In this document: piece by piece, positions 50,455 through 59,576 of the stretch
How positions within the stretch are numbered: the stretch's first letter is position 1
Layout of the letters: each line of letters opens with the position of its first letter
DNA from: Halobellus litoreus
Lineage (GTDB): Archaea; Halobacteriota; Halobacteria; Halobacteriales; Haloferacaceae
Length of the DNA stretch: 64,000 bases
Direction: 5' to 3'
Assembly: GCF_024464595.1 (NCBI RefSeq)
Contig: NZ_JANHAW010000003.1
Coordinates: 186,001-250,000, forward strand
The notes under the pieces: generated by a model
What the model saw: the letters and a program-made list of their open reading frames with translations, nothing else
What the model was told of the DNA's origin: nothing
The model's database searches: none
Position numbers and translations under genes: made by a program

Positions 50455-52041
50455 ATGTCAGGGGACGATACCTTATTCGTCCGAGAAGCGACCGGATTGG
50501 TCCGAGACTGGTCGTCGTACGATGCAGGAATATACGCGTTCCTGTCGGTAAACATCGTCACGTTGGGCTTCTACATCTGGACGTTCAACGCGTTCATTCC
50601 GCAGGGGAGCCCGATCCTGGCGACGCTGATCGCCGTCGTCGCGATCACGTTGCAGAACGTGGTGTACGCGACGCTGGTGGCGTCGATGCCCCGCGTCGGC
50701 GGCGACTACGTCTGGCAGAGTCGGCTGTTGAGCGGCTTCTGGGGGTTCTTCCTCTCGTGGCCCGGGTGGGTGTTCATCCTCTGGCTCTGGGTCCCGATCT
50801 ACGGGTCGATCCTGTCGTGGCTCGTGTTGGGACCGGTTTCGGCCCTGTTCGGATTCGTCGAACTGGCGAACTTCTGGAACTCGAGTCTGGGGCTTTTCGC
50901 CTCCTCGATGATCGTCGTCGCCTTCGTGTTCATCTACGTCAGCCTCGGGATGAAGTGGTACGCGAGAATCCAGCAGGCACTGTTCTACGTCGGCGTCGTC
51001 GGGTTGCTCCTCTTCGTCGGGGGACTGCTCACGACGAACCCCTCGCAGTTCCAGTCGGCTTTCGACTCCCAGATGGCCGCGTGGGGGATGGGTCAGACCT
51101 ACAACGGTATCATCGAGGGAACGTCGGTGAGCTTCGCCTCGGCCTGGAACCTCAACTGGGGCGCGTCGTACAAGCTGTTCCCGATGCTGTTGTTCTGGAT
51201 TATGTGGACGGTCTGGGGGTCGACGCTGTTCGGTGAGGTCCGGGAAGCGGGCGAGTTCAAGAAGATGTTCGGCGTCTTCGAGGGCGCGCTGCTCGCCGCC
51301 GCGGGGCTGGCGATCGTCCTGTGGCCGCTCTTCGACTCCGCGATCGGATACACGTTCTACCAGGCGCTGAACTACAACTACTTCGTCGGCGCGGGCGCGC
51401 AGCAGTGGCTCTCCTCGCCGACGACGCTGGCCGCCATCGCGATGGGGAACGGCGTCCTCGCGAAGCTTATGGCGATCCTGATGGCCGGGTGGTTCTTCGC
51501 CTGGTCGGGGACGGTCTTCCTCTCTTCGACGCGGGTCATCTTCGCGACGGCGTTCGACCGGACGATCCCCGAGGTCTTCTCGGAGGTCAAGGGACGGTAC
51601 AACACCCCGATATACGCCATCCTGCTGATGGCGATTCCGGCCGCGATCCTCACGGTGATTTACTTCTTCGCGCCCGGCTTCCAGACGCTGACCTTGGCGG
51701 CCACGTTCGCGATCGCCGTCACGTTCCTCGGCTCGACGATCGCGTGTATGCTGTTCCCGTGGCGGCGTCCGGAACTGTTCTCGAAGAACCCCGTCTCGAA
51801 GTACGAAATCGCCGGCGTCCCGGTGGTCTCGATCGTCGCGGGCGTGTACGTGTTGATCCTCCTGTCGGTGTTCTACCTCTGGGCGACCGAGAGCGTCTAC
51901 GGCCTCAACAATATGCGTTCGATGGGGTTCCTCGGCGTGCTGTACCTCCTCTCGGCGATCATCTACCTCGGAATGAAGTCCTACCGCGCTCAGGAGGGCG
52001 TCGACCTCGACAATCTCCACTCGGAGATCCCCAAAGACTGA
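50455..52041 (+). CDS. APC-superfamily amino acid/amine permease
   Basis: This 528-residue membrane protein has twelve or so hydrophobic segments and a typical APC start (SSYDAGIYAFLSVNIVTLGF, SMPRVGGDYVWQSRLLSGFW, GFFLSWPGWVFILWLWVPIY). A GGAGG element about six bases upstream decides the ATG at 50455 over the GTG at 50419. No catabolic partner gene is nearby, so the substrate (amino acid, amine or similar) is unknown. Confidence 0.9.
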   Translation: MSGDDTLFVREATGLVRDWSSYDAGIYAFLSVNIVTLGFYIWTFNAFIPQGSPILATLIAVVAITLQNVVYATLVASMPRVGGDYVWQSRLLSGFWGFFLSWPGWVFILWLWVPIYGSILSWLVLGPVSALFGFVELANFWNSSLGLFASSMIVVAFVFIYVSLGMKWYARIQQALFYVGVVGLLLFVGGLLTTNPSQFQSAFDSQMAAWGMGQTYNGIIEGTSVSFASAWNLNWGASYKLFPMLLFWIMWTVWGSTLFGEVREAGEFKKMFGVFEGALLAAAGLAIVLWPLFDSAIGYTFYQALNYNYFVGAGAQQWLSSPTTLAAIAMGNGVLAKLMAILMAGWFFAWSGTVFLSSTRVIFATAFDRTIPEVFSEVKGRYNTPIYAILLMAIPAAILTVIYFFAPGFQTLTLAATFAIAVTFLGSTIACMLFPWRRPELFSKNPVSKYEIAGVPVVSIVAGVYVLILLSVFYLWATESVYGLNNMRSMGFLGVLYLLSAIIYLGMKSYRAQEGVDLDNLHSEIPKD

Positions 52042-52042
52042 T

Positions 52043-52089
52043 CGCGTCGACGACGCGACGTCGCCGCGTTTCGGTTTGTTTTTTGTTTT
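52043..52089 (+). terminator. Likely terminator of the APC permease gene
   Basis: A short stem CGCGTC-GAC-GACGCG at 52043-52057 is followed by a T-rich run (TTTGTTTTTTGTTTT, 52075-52089). T-rich runs are the main archaeal termination signal; it also faces the end of the convergent nucleotidyltransferase gene. Confidence 0.5.
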
Positions 52090-52147
52090 GACCCCACCTC
52101 GGTCCGACGGTCGACGAACAGTCGTCGACGCCGTCGCCGAACGACCG

Positions 52148-52900
52148 TCACCCGAGTTCCGGCCGTTTGTACCACTGCTTGTGCTCGCCGACGACCGATC
52201 TGAGCTTCCACTTGAGGCTCTTCGAGTGATCGTCGATCTCGCTTCGGAGGTCGTCGATACGCCCGAGAACCTCGGTCTCGTCGATCGGGAGATCGTTCCC
52301 GTCGACGTACTCGCGGACCCTGTCGAGACTGAACGTCACCGTCCGCCACAGCCCCCAATCCTCGGCGCAGAGGCCGGCGACGTACGCCGAATCGATCGTT
52401 TCGGTGTCGTCGCCTCCGGCCTCCACCGGGTGATCGCTGAGCATCGCGAGGATGTCGCGAACGTCGCGGTCGCTGACCTCGACGATCTGGAGCTTCGACA
52501 GCAGGAGATCCTCGATGGGGACCGTCGGGTGATCGATGTCGATCCGGTCGCGAAGCCCCCAGGCGTGACAGAAGTCGAACCGGTCGATGATGTAGTCGGC
52601 CTTGCGTTCGTTCACCGGATCGAAGAACTCCAGTCGGAACCGACGCATCGTGTTGAACCGCTCGTTCGCCTCGTAGCCGAGGTCGATCATCAGTTCGGTC
52701 ATCTCCTGTTCCTCCTCGCGCCGCCCGACGAAGTCCACGTCGCGATACCCTCGCTTGAACGGCTCTCGACGGGCCGTCTCGGCGTGGCGGTTGATTGCGG
52801 TCCCCCCGATCAGCCGGACTGTCAGGTCCCGTTCGTCGGCCCGATTGACCACTCGCTCGGCCTCCTCGATCGGATCGGATCGCGGCTGGCTCTGGCTCAC
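52148..52900 (-). CDS. Nucleotidyltransferase-fold protein (AbiEii-like)
   Basis: From a GTG start this is a 250-residue protein. The fold is suggested by VRLIGGTAINRHAETA (the G-G element) and YRDVDFVGRREEEQ (the D-x-D-type metal site reads D-V-D), followed by NERFNTMRRFRLEFFDPVN and PTVPIEDLLLSKLQIVEV, all common in minimal nucleotidyltransferases related to AbiEii. It stands alone, without an obvious antitoxin gene beside it. A hairpin with repeated GTAGCA units lies in its leader. Toxin-type activity is possible but unproven. Confidence 0.72.
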   Translation of the reverse strand: MSQSQPRSDPIEEAERVVNRADERDLTVRLIGGTAINRHAETARREPFKRGYRDVDFVGRREEEQEMTELMIDLGYEANERFNTMRRFRLEFFDPVNERKADYIIDRFDFCHAWGLRDRIDIDHPTVPIEDLLLSKLQIVEVSDRDVRDILAMLSDHPVEAGGDDTETIDSAYVAGLCAEDWGLWRTVTFSLDRVREYVDGNDLPIDETEVLGRIDDLRSEIDDHSKSLKWKLRSVVGEHKQWYKRPELG

Positions 52901-52903
52901 GGC

Positions 52904-52928
52904 GGTAGCACCTTGCTACCGTGTAGCA
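52904..52928 (-). promoter_or_regulatory. Inverted-repeat operator or leader hairpin before the nucleotidyltransferase gene
   Basis: GGTAGC-ACCTT-GCTACC (52904-52920) is a perfect six-base inverted repeat, directly followed by a further GTAGCA copy. It lies between an AT-rich TATA-like element (52939-52950, minus strand) and the GTG at 52900, so it is either an operator at the transcription start or a leader hairpin. Confidence 0.5.
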
Positions 52929-52948
52929 CTCCGTGACGATAATTAAAT

Positions 52949-53971
52949 TTACCCCCGCACGAGGCCAACGACGTCGACCTCCGGTTTGAGGTCGATGACC
53001 GCCCCTTGCAGCGATCCTTCCGAATAGACGCTCCCGGGATTGATCGCGGTCGTCTCGCCGATCTCCGTCTGTCCGCGGGACTCGTGAATGTGTCCGTGCA
53101 GCGACAGCGGCGGCTGGTAGTCCTCGATGATCTCTCGCACCGCTTCGCTCCCCACGGGTTCCGTCGACTGCGCGCCGAACTTCGGTCGGAGGTCCTCGTC
53201 CAACTCCGGCGCTTCGTCGAGCCCCGAATCGTACGGCGGTTCGTGGAAGTTGAAAATCGCGCGGTCGTAGTCGTCGACAGACCCGACGACGGCCTCGAGG
53301 CGCTCTCTGAGTTCCGCCTCGGTCTCCTCGCGGTCGGTGTCCCACGGCGTCGGATGCGTCCACCCCGAACTGGCCATCTGATACCCCTGGCCGATGTCGA
53401 CGACCTCGCCCTCGACGAGGCGGACGAGATCGGACGACTCCCACACCTCGTCTATCTCGAAGGGGTCGTCGTTCCCGGGACTGGCGTAGACCGGCGTGTC
53501 GTCGAGTCGCTCCTCGCCGAACTCGATCCACTCCTCGATTCGGGACTTCATCTCCGCGATGAAAATCTCGTCCTGACGGTCGTCGGCGTCGTCGGCCTCC
53601 TGTAACCGCTCGTACTCCGCCTGCTCCATTACGTAGGGGTAATAGCCCGTGTTTTCGAGCGACTCCAGGAGGTCGTCGAGTTCGTCCCCGTCGGTGATCG
53701 TGTGCTCGTCGCCCTGTCGAGTGTACGTGTACTGCTCTCCTTCGTCGACGATGGGAAAAATCGCCTTGCCGGTGGTGTCGCCGCCGAGAATCAGCACGTC
53801 GGCCTCGTAGAAGTCCGCACTGTTGATGAACTTCCGCCAACAGGCCGTCGATCCGTGGATATCCGTCGCGAAGAATATCCGCGTCACCCCCGACTCCTTG
53901 TCCATCCCGGCGCTCTCTCTGGAGGCGTTCTCCTGATTGAGCTTCCGCTTTAGCGTGTCGATAACTCCCAT
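52949..53971 (-). CDS. Metallophosphoesterase family protein
   Basis: From the ATG at 53971 (MGVIDTLKRKLNQENASRES) this is a 340-residue protein; an in-frame ATG at 54019 would add 16 residues. Metal motifs appear in order: FFATDIHGS, LGGDTTGKAI, SPGNDD, NFHEPPYDSG and LSLHGHIHES. A 120-residue insert rich in Asp/Glu separates the first metal motifs from the rest, unlike the short metallophosphoesterase at 16590. It ends near VEVDVVGLVRG-type sequence (PEVDVVGLVRG). Substrate unknown. Confidence 0.85.
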   Translation of the reverse strand: MGVIDTLKRKLNQENASRESAGMDKESGVTRIFFATDIHGSTACWRKFINSADFYEADVLILGGDTTGKAIFPIVDEGEQYTYTRQGDEHTITDGDELDDLLESLENTGYYPYVMEQAEYERLQEADDADDRQDEIFIAEMKSRIEEWIEFGEERLDDTPVYASPGNDDPFEIDEVWESSDLVRLVEGEVVDIGQGYQMASSGWTHPTPWDTDREETEAELRERLEAVVGSVDDYDRAIFNFHEPPYDSGLDEAPELDEDLRPKFGAQSTEPVGSEAVREIIEDYQPPLSLHGHIHESRGQTEIGETTAINPGSVYSEGSLQGAVIDLKPEVDVVGLVRG

Positions 53972-54061
53972 GGTTCTCCCTCTCAACAAATCCGTTTGTT
54001 TCCAAAAAAGGTTTGGCACGCTCCGGAACAGGGGGTTCGGTCCCGGACTCTTCGAGCGGCC

Positions 54062-54898
54062 TTATTTCGCCATCAGCCCCGCATCGACGGCCACTGCGGT
54101 TCCGGTGACGTACCGGGCGGCGTCGCTCGACAGCCACAGGTAGGCCTCGGTCACGTCCTGGGACTCGACTGGTCCCTCGTCTATCACGTTCCAACTGCCG
54201 GTGTATTCGTTGAGTTCGGCGATGGCTTCCTGTCCGTATTTCTCCGTCAGACCTCGGGTCATCGGCGAATCGATACCCGTCGGCGACACGCAGTTGACGT
54301 TGATGTCGTACTGGCCAAGTTCGATGGCAAACGACTTCGTCAAGCCCACGACGCCGTGTTTTGCGGCCGTGTAGTGCCCACCGCGGTAGCTCGCACCGTG
54401 ACCGGCGGTCGAGGCGGTGCTGACGATTTTCCCGCCCTCACCGCGCTCGATCATGTGCTGGGCGACGTGTTTCGAGCAGAGCCAGACCCCTTTGAGATCC
54501 GTGTCGAGCATCTCGTCCCACTGCTGTTCGCTCATCTCGTGGAGGTATTCCAGGTTCCAGATGCCGGCGTTGTTCGCGAGCACGTCGATCCGGCCGAACT
54601 CCTCGACCGCCCGCTCGACGGCGGCCTGCACCTGTGCCTCGTCGCGAACGTCCATCTCGAGGGGCAGTGCCTCCTGTCCTTCGCGTTCGATCAGTTCGGC
54701 CGTTTCTTCGAGGTCCGCCGTCGTTCCGAGCGGGTAGTCGGCGGTCGCCAGGGAATCACAGATGTCCGTTACCACGACGTCCGCGCCGTGTTCCGCGTAG
54801 GCGACCGCGTGCGATCGCCCCTGGCCGCGAGCAGCGCCCGTGACGAACGCTACCTGACCGCTGAAGTCGTACTCCGGGATGTTCTCTCCTGAGGTCAT
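54062..54898 (-). CDS. SDR oxidoreductase of the alcohol/aldehyde operon
   Basis: From the ATG at 54898 this is a 278-residue classical SDR: cofactor motif VTGAARGQGRSHAVAYAEHG, NNAG (VLANNAGIWNL), catalytic Ser in STASTAGHG, Y-x-x-x-K in YTAAKHGVVG, and a C-terminal VTGTAVAVDAGLMAK. The GARGQGRSHA variant is seen in SDRs that keep a tightly bound NAD cofactor. It overlaps the aldehyde dehydrogenase by four bases (ATGA). The substrate is probably an alcohol handled by the same pathway. Confidence 0.85.
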   Translation of the reverse strand: MTSGENIPEYDFSGQVAFVTGAARGQGRSHAVAYAEHGADVVVTDICDSLATADYPLGTTADLEETAELIEREGQEALPLEMDVRDEAQVQAAVERAVEEFGRIDVLANNAGIWNLEYLHEMSEQQWDEMLDTDLKGVWLCSKHVAQHMIERGEGGKIVSTASTAGHGASYRGGHYTAAKHGVVGLTKSFAIELGQYDINVNCVSPTGIDSPMTRGLTEKYGQEAIAELNEYTGSWNVIDEGPVESQDVTEAYLWLSSDAARYVTGTAVAVDAGLMAK

Positions 54899-56421
54899 AG
54901 GTTCGGGTTCTCCGATGGATCGTCGAGGTTGACGTAGACCGTCTTCGTCTGTCGGTAGTGTTCGATCGCTTCTTCTCCGAGGTCGCGGCCGATGCCGGAC
55001 TGCTTGAACCCGCCGTAGGGCCCCTCTGGACGGATCGGCCCGTAGGCGTTGACGTAGACGATTCCGGCCTCCAGATCGGCCGCCGCCCCGTGTGCCAGAT
55101 CTGTGGACTCCGTCGCGATGCCGGCAGCGAGACCGTAGTCGGTGTCGTTCGCCAGCGCGATGGCCTCCTCGTACGTCTCGAACGACTGAATCGTCTGCAC
55201 CGGCCCGAAGATCTCGTCGCGGGCGATCCGCATCTCGTTGTCGACGCCCGTGAACGCGGTGGGTTCGACGTAGTGCCCGTCCGCGAGCGCCGGGTCGTCG
55301 GGAACGCCGCCGCCGACTGCGAGGGTCGCGCCCTCGGACTTCCCCACATCGATGTACTCCCGGACGGTCTCGAACTGCTCGCCGTTCGTGAGTGGGCCCA
55401 TCGTCGTGGCCTCGTCGAGCGGATCGCCGAGTACGTACGATTCGGCTCTCTCGACGAACCGATCGACGAACTCGTCGTGGACGTCCTCGTGGACGAGCAC
55501 GCGCGACAGCGCGTCGCAGATTTCGCCCGCGCTGTAGTAGACGCCGTCGGCCGCGGCGTCGACGGCGGTGTCGAGGTCCGCGTCGGGGAAGACGACGAGC
55601 GGTGACTTGCCTCCGAGTTCGAGCGTCACGGGAGCGATACGGGCGGCGGCAGCCCGCATTACGCCTTTGCCGACGGCCTCGCTCCCCGTGAACGACACTT
55701 TCCGCACGTCGTCGTGTTCGACCAGTTCCGAACCGACCGTCGAACCCCGTCCCGTGAGCACGTTCACGACGCCGTCCGGAAAGATCCCTTTCGAGAGTTG
55801 GACCATCCGAAGGGTGCTCAGCGGCGCGTGCGCGGACGGCTTGAGCACGGCGCAGTTGCCGGCGGCGAGCGCCGGCCCGAGTTTCCAGGCGGTCGCCCAC
55901 GCCGGGAAGTTCCACGGCGTCACCTGCCCGACGACGCCGTACGGTTCCGAGCGCGTGTAGAGATGCAGTTCACTCCCAGTAGGAATCTGCTCGCCCGTCT
56001 GCGCCCGCGTGACCGAAGCGTAGTATCGAAGGGTCCCGATCGCGCCCTCGACCTCCCCGCGCGCCTCCTGCAGCGTCTTCCCCGTGTCGAGTGACTCCAA
56101 CCGCGTCAGTTCGTCGACCCGGTCTTCGAGCGCGTCGACCCACTCCGAGAGGCGTTTCGAGCGCGTTTCCGGCGTCGCCTCGCTCCACGTGCGGTCGTAG
56201 GCGTCCCACGCGGTCTCGACGGCGCGGTCGACCGCGTCCGCGTCACAGGCCGGCACCGCCACGATCGGTTCGTCGATCGCCGGGTCGGTGGTCGCGACGG
56301 TCGTGCCGGCCGTCTCGGTCTCGCCGTCGATCCAGGGTCCGACCTCGACCGTCAGAAGCGCCTCGGTGTGTGCGCTGCGGTGTCGCTCCCGAATCGCGTC
56401 TTGGGTTTCGTTTCGGGACAT
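54895..56421 (-). CDS. NAD(P)-dependent aldehyde dehydrogenase
   Basis: This 508-residue ALDH has the cofactor segment GVVGQVTPWNFPAWATAWKL, LKPSAHAPLSTLRMV, the catalytic Glu in TLELGGKSPLVVF, and the catalytic Cys in SAGEICDALSRVLV, with EIFGPVQTIQSFETYEEAIA and YGGFKQSGIGRDLGEEAI. It oxidises an aldehyde to the acid in the cytoplasm. Gene order on this strand is IclR, ADH, ALDH, SDR, fitting stepwise oxidation of one alcohol. Confidence 0.93.
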   Translation of the reverse strand: MSRNETQDAIRERHRSAHTEALLTVEVGPWIDGETETAGTTVATTDPAIDEPIVAVPACDADAVDRAVETAWDAYDRTWSEATPETRSKRLSEWVDALEDRVDELTRLESLDTGKTLQEARGEVEGAIGTLRYYASVTRAQTGEQIPTGSELHLYTRSEPYGVVGQVTPWNFPAWATAWKLGPALAAGNCAVLKPSAHAPLSTLRMVQLSKGIFPDGVVNVLTGRGSTVGSELVEHDDVRKVSFTGSEAVGKGVMRAAAARIAPVTLELGGKSPLVVFPDADLDTAVDAAADGVYYSAGEICDALSRVLVHEDVHDEFVDRFVERAESYVLGDPLDEATTMGPLTNGEQFETVREYIDVGKSEGATLAVGGGVPDDPALADGHYVEPTAFTGVDNEMRIARDEIFGPVQTIQSFETYEEAIALANDTDYGLAAGIATESTDLAHGAAADLEAGIVYVNAYGPIRPEGPYGGFKQSGIGRDLGEEAIEHYRQTKTVYVNLDDPSENPNL

Positions 56422-56424
56422 CGC

Positions 56425-57489
56425 TCACGCAAACTCGCTGACGACGGGGATACCGACCGTCTGGTAGTCGGTCATCGCTTCGAGTTCCTCGCTGACTCCG
56501 TCCAGGCCGATCTCGTCGGTGATCACCGCACCCGGGTCTAACTTTCCGTGTTCCACCATTCGGAACATCTCGCCGTATTTCGACGGCGGGAGACCGCTCG
56601 ACCCGTTGATCTCGATCTCGTTCATGACGATCGTGTCGGTCGGCAGGGGATTGTAGCCGTGTTGCTCCTTCGTCGTGAGCCCGATCTGCACGTGGCGTCC
56701 GCGGGTCCGCAGGGAATTTATGGCGTTCTTACACGTTTCCTCGATCCCGAGGGCGTCCAGCGAGACGTGCGCCCCGCCGTCTGTGATGTCTTGCACTTCG
56801 TTCACCGGGTCGTCGACGTCCGCTCCGTCGACTGTCGCAATCGCGCCGAGCTCCTCGGCCAGGTCCAGTTTCTCCTCCATCAAGTCGACCCCGATCACGT
56901 TGGCGCCCAGCGCATCGGCGATCTGGACGGCAGAGAGCCCGATGCCGCCGAGTCCGTAGACGACGACGTACTCGCCGCGGCTGACGTCCGCCTGGTGCGC
57001 CATCCCGCGGTAGGCGGTCATATACCGACAGCCCATTCCGGCGACTTCGACTTGATCGACTCCGTCGGGAAGGGGGACGGCGTTGATGTCCGCGTGCGGA
57101 ATGGGGACTTCCTCGGCGAACGCGCCGGGTGCGCCCTCCTGGAAGCCCAGACCGAGGTGGTTCTCACAGAGGTTCTCGTAGCCCACGCGGCACTCGTGGC
57201 AGTGCCCGCAGGCGAAATTGAACGGAATTGCCACCTCGTCGCCTTCGCTGACCGATTCGACCTCCTCGCCGACTTCGATGACGGTTCCGGACGGTTCGTG
57301 GCCCAGGATGTGTCCCCGTGGCGGCTTGTAGTCGAACCACTCCCAGTTACCGACCCACCCGTGCCAGTCACTTCGGCAGACGCCACAGGCGTCGACACGT
57401 GCGACGACGCCGTCGGGATCCGGCGTCGGTCGCTCGACGTCCCTGATGGCCAACGGCTCTTCATACTCTTCGAGTACTGCTGCTCGCAT
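56425..57489 (-). CDS. Zinc-dependent alcohol dehydrogenase (MDR)
   Basis: From the ATG at 57489 (MRAAVLEEYEEPLAIRD) this is a 354-residue protein; upstream in-frame codons to 57621 give non-acidic sequence and are rejected. Zinc motifs: catalytic GVCRSDWHGW and GHEPSGTVIEVGEEVE; structural CGHCHECRVGYENLCEN. The Rossmann motif is VVYGLGGIGLSAVQIADALG. It oxidises an alcohol with NAD(P). ALDH follows three bases after its stop. Confidence 0.93.
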   Translation of the reverse strand: MRAAVLEEYEEPLAIRDVERPTPDPDGVVARVDACGVCRSDWHGWVGNWEWFDYKPPRGHILGHEPSGTVIEVGEEVESVSEGDEVAIPFNFACGHCHECRVGYENLCENHLGLGFQEGAPGAFAEEVPIPHADINAVPLPDGVDQVEVAGMGCRYMTAYRGMAHQADVSRGEYVVVYGLGGIGLSAVQIADALGANVIGVDLMEEKLDLAEELGAIATVDGADVDDPVNEVQDITDGGAHVSLDALGIEETCKNAINSLRTRGRHVQIGLTTKEQHGYNPLPTDTIVMNEIEINGSSGLPPSKYGEMFRMVEHGKLDPGAVITDEIGLDGVSEELEAMTDYQTVGIPVVSEFA

Positions 57490-57633
57490 ACGGATTGAGG
57501 TGTGTGACCTCCTGACAAAAAACTTCCCCTGGACCTGACCGATTCGCGCTAACCGCCGCGTAGCTGCTCCGAAGATTCCAAAAGACGCCACCTTCGAGTC
57601 GCTCTCGGGCGAGATGACCACCGACGTGGGCGT

Positions 57634-58431
57634 TCACACCGGGGGCAGAATGGATTCCAGTTCGGATTCGAGCGAGTCGACGACGGCCGAGAGGGAGCGC
57701 GGGATTTCCGTGTCGAGCACCGATCCGTCGATGCGATACGTCGGTCCCGACACGCTGAGCGCGCCCAGTGCGGATCCGTCGACGCCGGTCACCACCATAC
57801 CGACGCTCCGGAGTCCTTCGGTGTAGTACCTGTCACCGATGGCGTATCCCCGCTCGGAGATCCGGTCGAGTTCGTCGAACAGTTCCTCCCGCGACGTGAT
57901 GGTGTGGTCCGTGAGCGCGGGGAGTCTGTGTTCGTCGATGATCGAATCGACGCGCTCTCTGGGGTAGGACGACAGGATCGCGAGGCCCGACCCGGTCGCG
58001 TGCATCGGATAGTACGTTCCGATGTTCGCTCGGTAGCGTTTCGTGCCGTCGTCGCTTCCGTACTTGGCCCACTTGTGGTACGATTCGACGATGGTAATGA
58101 CTCGGCCGTGGTCGTCGACCACGAAATCGCATTCCTCTTCGGTGCGTTCTGAGAGTTCCTCGACGGCCGATTTGACGGCCGAGAACCACGACCACTGCTC
58201 CCGAGCGTACTCGCCGAGGTTCAAGAACCGGTAGCCGATGTAGTACCGCTCGCCGACCTTCCGGAGGTATCCCGCCCGCTCGAGAGTCGTGAGGTGTTTG
58301 TGTGCAGTACTTTTTGCGATGTCGTGGGCCTCGACGATCTCGTTCGTCCGCGCGCCGCCACGATCTCGTATCGTGGAGACGATTTCTAGTGAGGTTTGCG
58401 TGGTCTTTACAATCGTTTCATTGTCAGACAT
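57634..58431 (-). CDS. IclR family regulator of the ADH/ALDH/SDR operon
   Basis: This 265-residue protein has an N-terminal winged helix (RGGARTNEIVEAHDIAKSTA, HKHLTTLERAGYLRK) and the IclR effector domain (YYPMHATGSGLAILSSYPRE, YTEGLRSVGMVVTGVDGSAL). A TATA box (TTTATACC, minus strand, near 58454-58463) lies about 28 bases upstream, so the transcript is leaderless. It is the first gene before ADH, ALDH and SDR on the same strand and is their likely regulator. Confidence 0.9.
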   Translation of the reverse strand: MSDNETIVKTTQTSLEIVSTIRDRGGARTNEIVEAHDIAKSTAHKHLTTLERAGYLRKVGERYYIGYRFLNLGEYAREQWSWFSAVKSAVEELSERTEEECDFVVDDHGRVITIVESYHKWAKYGSDDGTKRYRANIGTYYPMHATGSGLAILSSYPRERVDSIIDEHRLPALTDHTITSREELFDELDRISERGYAIGDRYYTEGLRSVGMVVTGVDGSALGALSVSGPTYRIDGSVLDTEIPRSLSAVVDSLESELESILPPV

Positions 58432-58453
58432 TAATTATCAAACTATAGCACGG

Positions 58454-58463
58454 TGGTATAAAG
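58454..58463 (-). promoter_or_regulatory. TATA box of the second iclR gene
   Basis: TCTTTATACC on the minus strand, about 28 bases before the ATG at 58431, gives a leaderless start typical of haloarchaea. Confidence 0.6.
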
Positions 58464-59069
58464 ATTTCGTATATTCGAATTAGTCGGGCTCGTATGCTGA
58501 TACCGTCGCTCGGCTGATTTGGATTATGCCCCGAGCAGTCACTGATACAGATCCGAAAGTGGGCAAATAGGACCGATTTAGCGGTGGTCTTACGCGAATC
58601 TGGCGGCCGGCCAGGTGACCCGCTACAGCTCCGTGCGCCTTTCCAAAATTATAAAATGTGAAATAACACGAGCAAACCGGCTGGCCGGACCTGCGATATT
58701 CCCGAACCTCCTGTCTGGAACTATTCAGAATTGTATTATATATCTTATTATCATTATATTTTCGGTTACACGCTGTCTACGAGTTGAGTTCGGTTTAATC
58801 GAACTGGGATGATACAAGTAACAAACGTACATATGTTAGAAACCGCTAGCGCCCGCTGAGAGAAGTCAGCGATATTCACCGGTGGGTCTCGGGGGGATTG
58901 TTCTTTTTATAACTCCGCTGCGGAAACAGAACTCTGTTCGCCGGCGTCCCGGAGTGGTTTATATCGCTCCGAATATATAGTATACCATAGATAAATTATA
59001 TTATTGTACAAATAATATTATGAATATCCGTCTCTTGATCAGGCCACCTGTTTTTTCCGCAGGGATCGG

Positions 59070-59118
59070 CCGATTTGACGGGAGTCGAACCCACGAGATA
59101 CCGCTCTCGAACAGATTC
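59070..59118 (-). other. tRNA 3'-end-like fragment (possible att remnant)
   Basis: On the minus strand a hairpin CGAGA-GCGGTA-TCTCG, shaped like the long variable arm of tRNA-Ser or tRNA-Leu, is followed by TGGGTTCGACTCCC, a canonical T-arm with TTCGA loop. No matching 5' half (acceptor, D-arm, anticodon arm) is visible upstream, so it is not a full tRNA gene. Such tRNA 3' fragments often mark the attachment site left by an integrated element. Confidence 0.42.
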
Positions 59119-59201
59119 AGTCGGTAACAGCTATTCATCTCCTTCGATATATTTATCAGATATCTCGTGAACGTCCGTCGCGATCGTCGGGACGAATAGT
59201 A

Positions 59202-59576
59202 TCACCAGCCCCCGGGAAGTTCGTCGGAATTGTCTCTGAGTAGTTCTACGACCGGTCGTACATCGTCGAAGGACGGCCCCCGAGCGATCGCGTTCGCCTC
59301 TTCGTCCCAGTCGATCACGTCTCGCTCTTCCAACTGGGGCAGGTGGTTGTGTCGGAGTTCGACTGCGAGTCGTTCGATCGCGTCATCGGTTCCGGACTCC
59401 CGATTCCCTTCCCCCAGAGTGGTTTCTGCGAGGCGTTCGAGCATCGCTTCCACACGGTATTGGTCGTCTGGGTCGCATTCACAGAGCGTCAGCAGGACAC
59501 GGTACCGGTTCTCGTCTGCGAGCAGTCTGAGGGCCTGTTCGGTCGACAATCGATCGCCGCTTCGGGTCGGACTCAT
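59202..59576 (-). CDS. Small HTH-type regulator
   Basis: This 124-residue acidic protein begins with a winged-helix-like segment (ALRLLADENRYRVLLTLCEC, LAVELRHNHLPQLEERDVID) resembling ArsR-like haloarchaeal regulators; it lacks Cys metal sites. It is transcribed alone from a gene-poor area. The target is unknown. Confidence 0.72.
   Translation of the reverse strand: MSPTRSGDRLSTEQALRLLADENRYRVLLTLCECDPDDQYRVEAMLERLAETTLGEGNRESGTDDAIERLAVELRHNHLPQLEERDVIDWDEEANAIARGPSFDDVRPVVELLRDNSDELPGGW

Larger units (their letters stand above)
58432..59201. other. AT-rich gene-poor region
   Basis: These 770 bases have no supportable gene. 58640-58800 and 58950-59030 are strongly AT-rich, unlike the flanking genes. 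A 65-codon frame at 58615-58812 is hydrophobic and basic with poor codon use and is not called. The stretch includes a tRNA-3'-end-like fragment near 59070-59118. It looks like a remnant of inserted or decayed DNA. Confidence 0.5.

Noticed and set aside
58615-58812. 65-codon hydrophobic frame in the AT-rich patch
   Set aside because: No ribosome or promoter signal, poor codon use, no similarity by eye.
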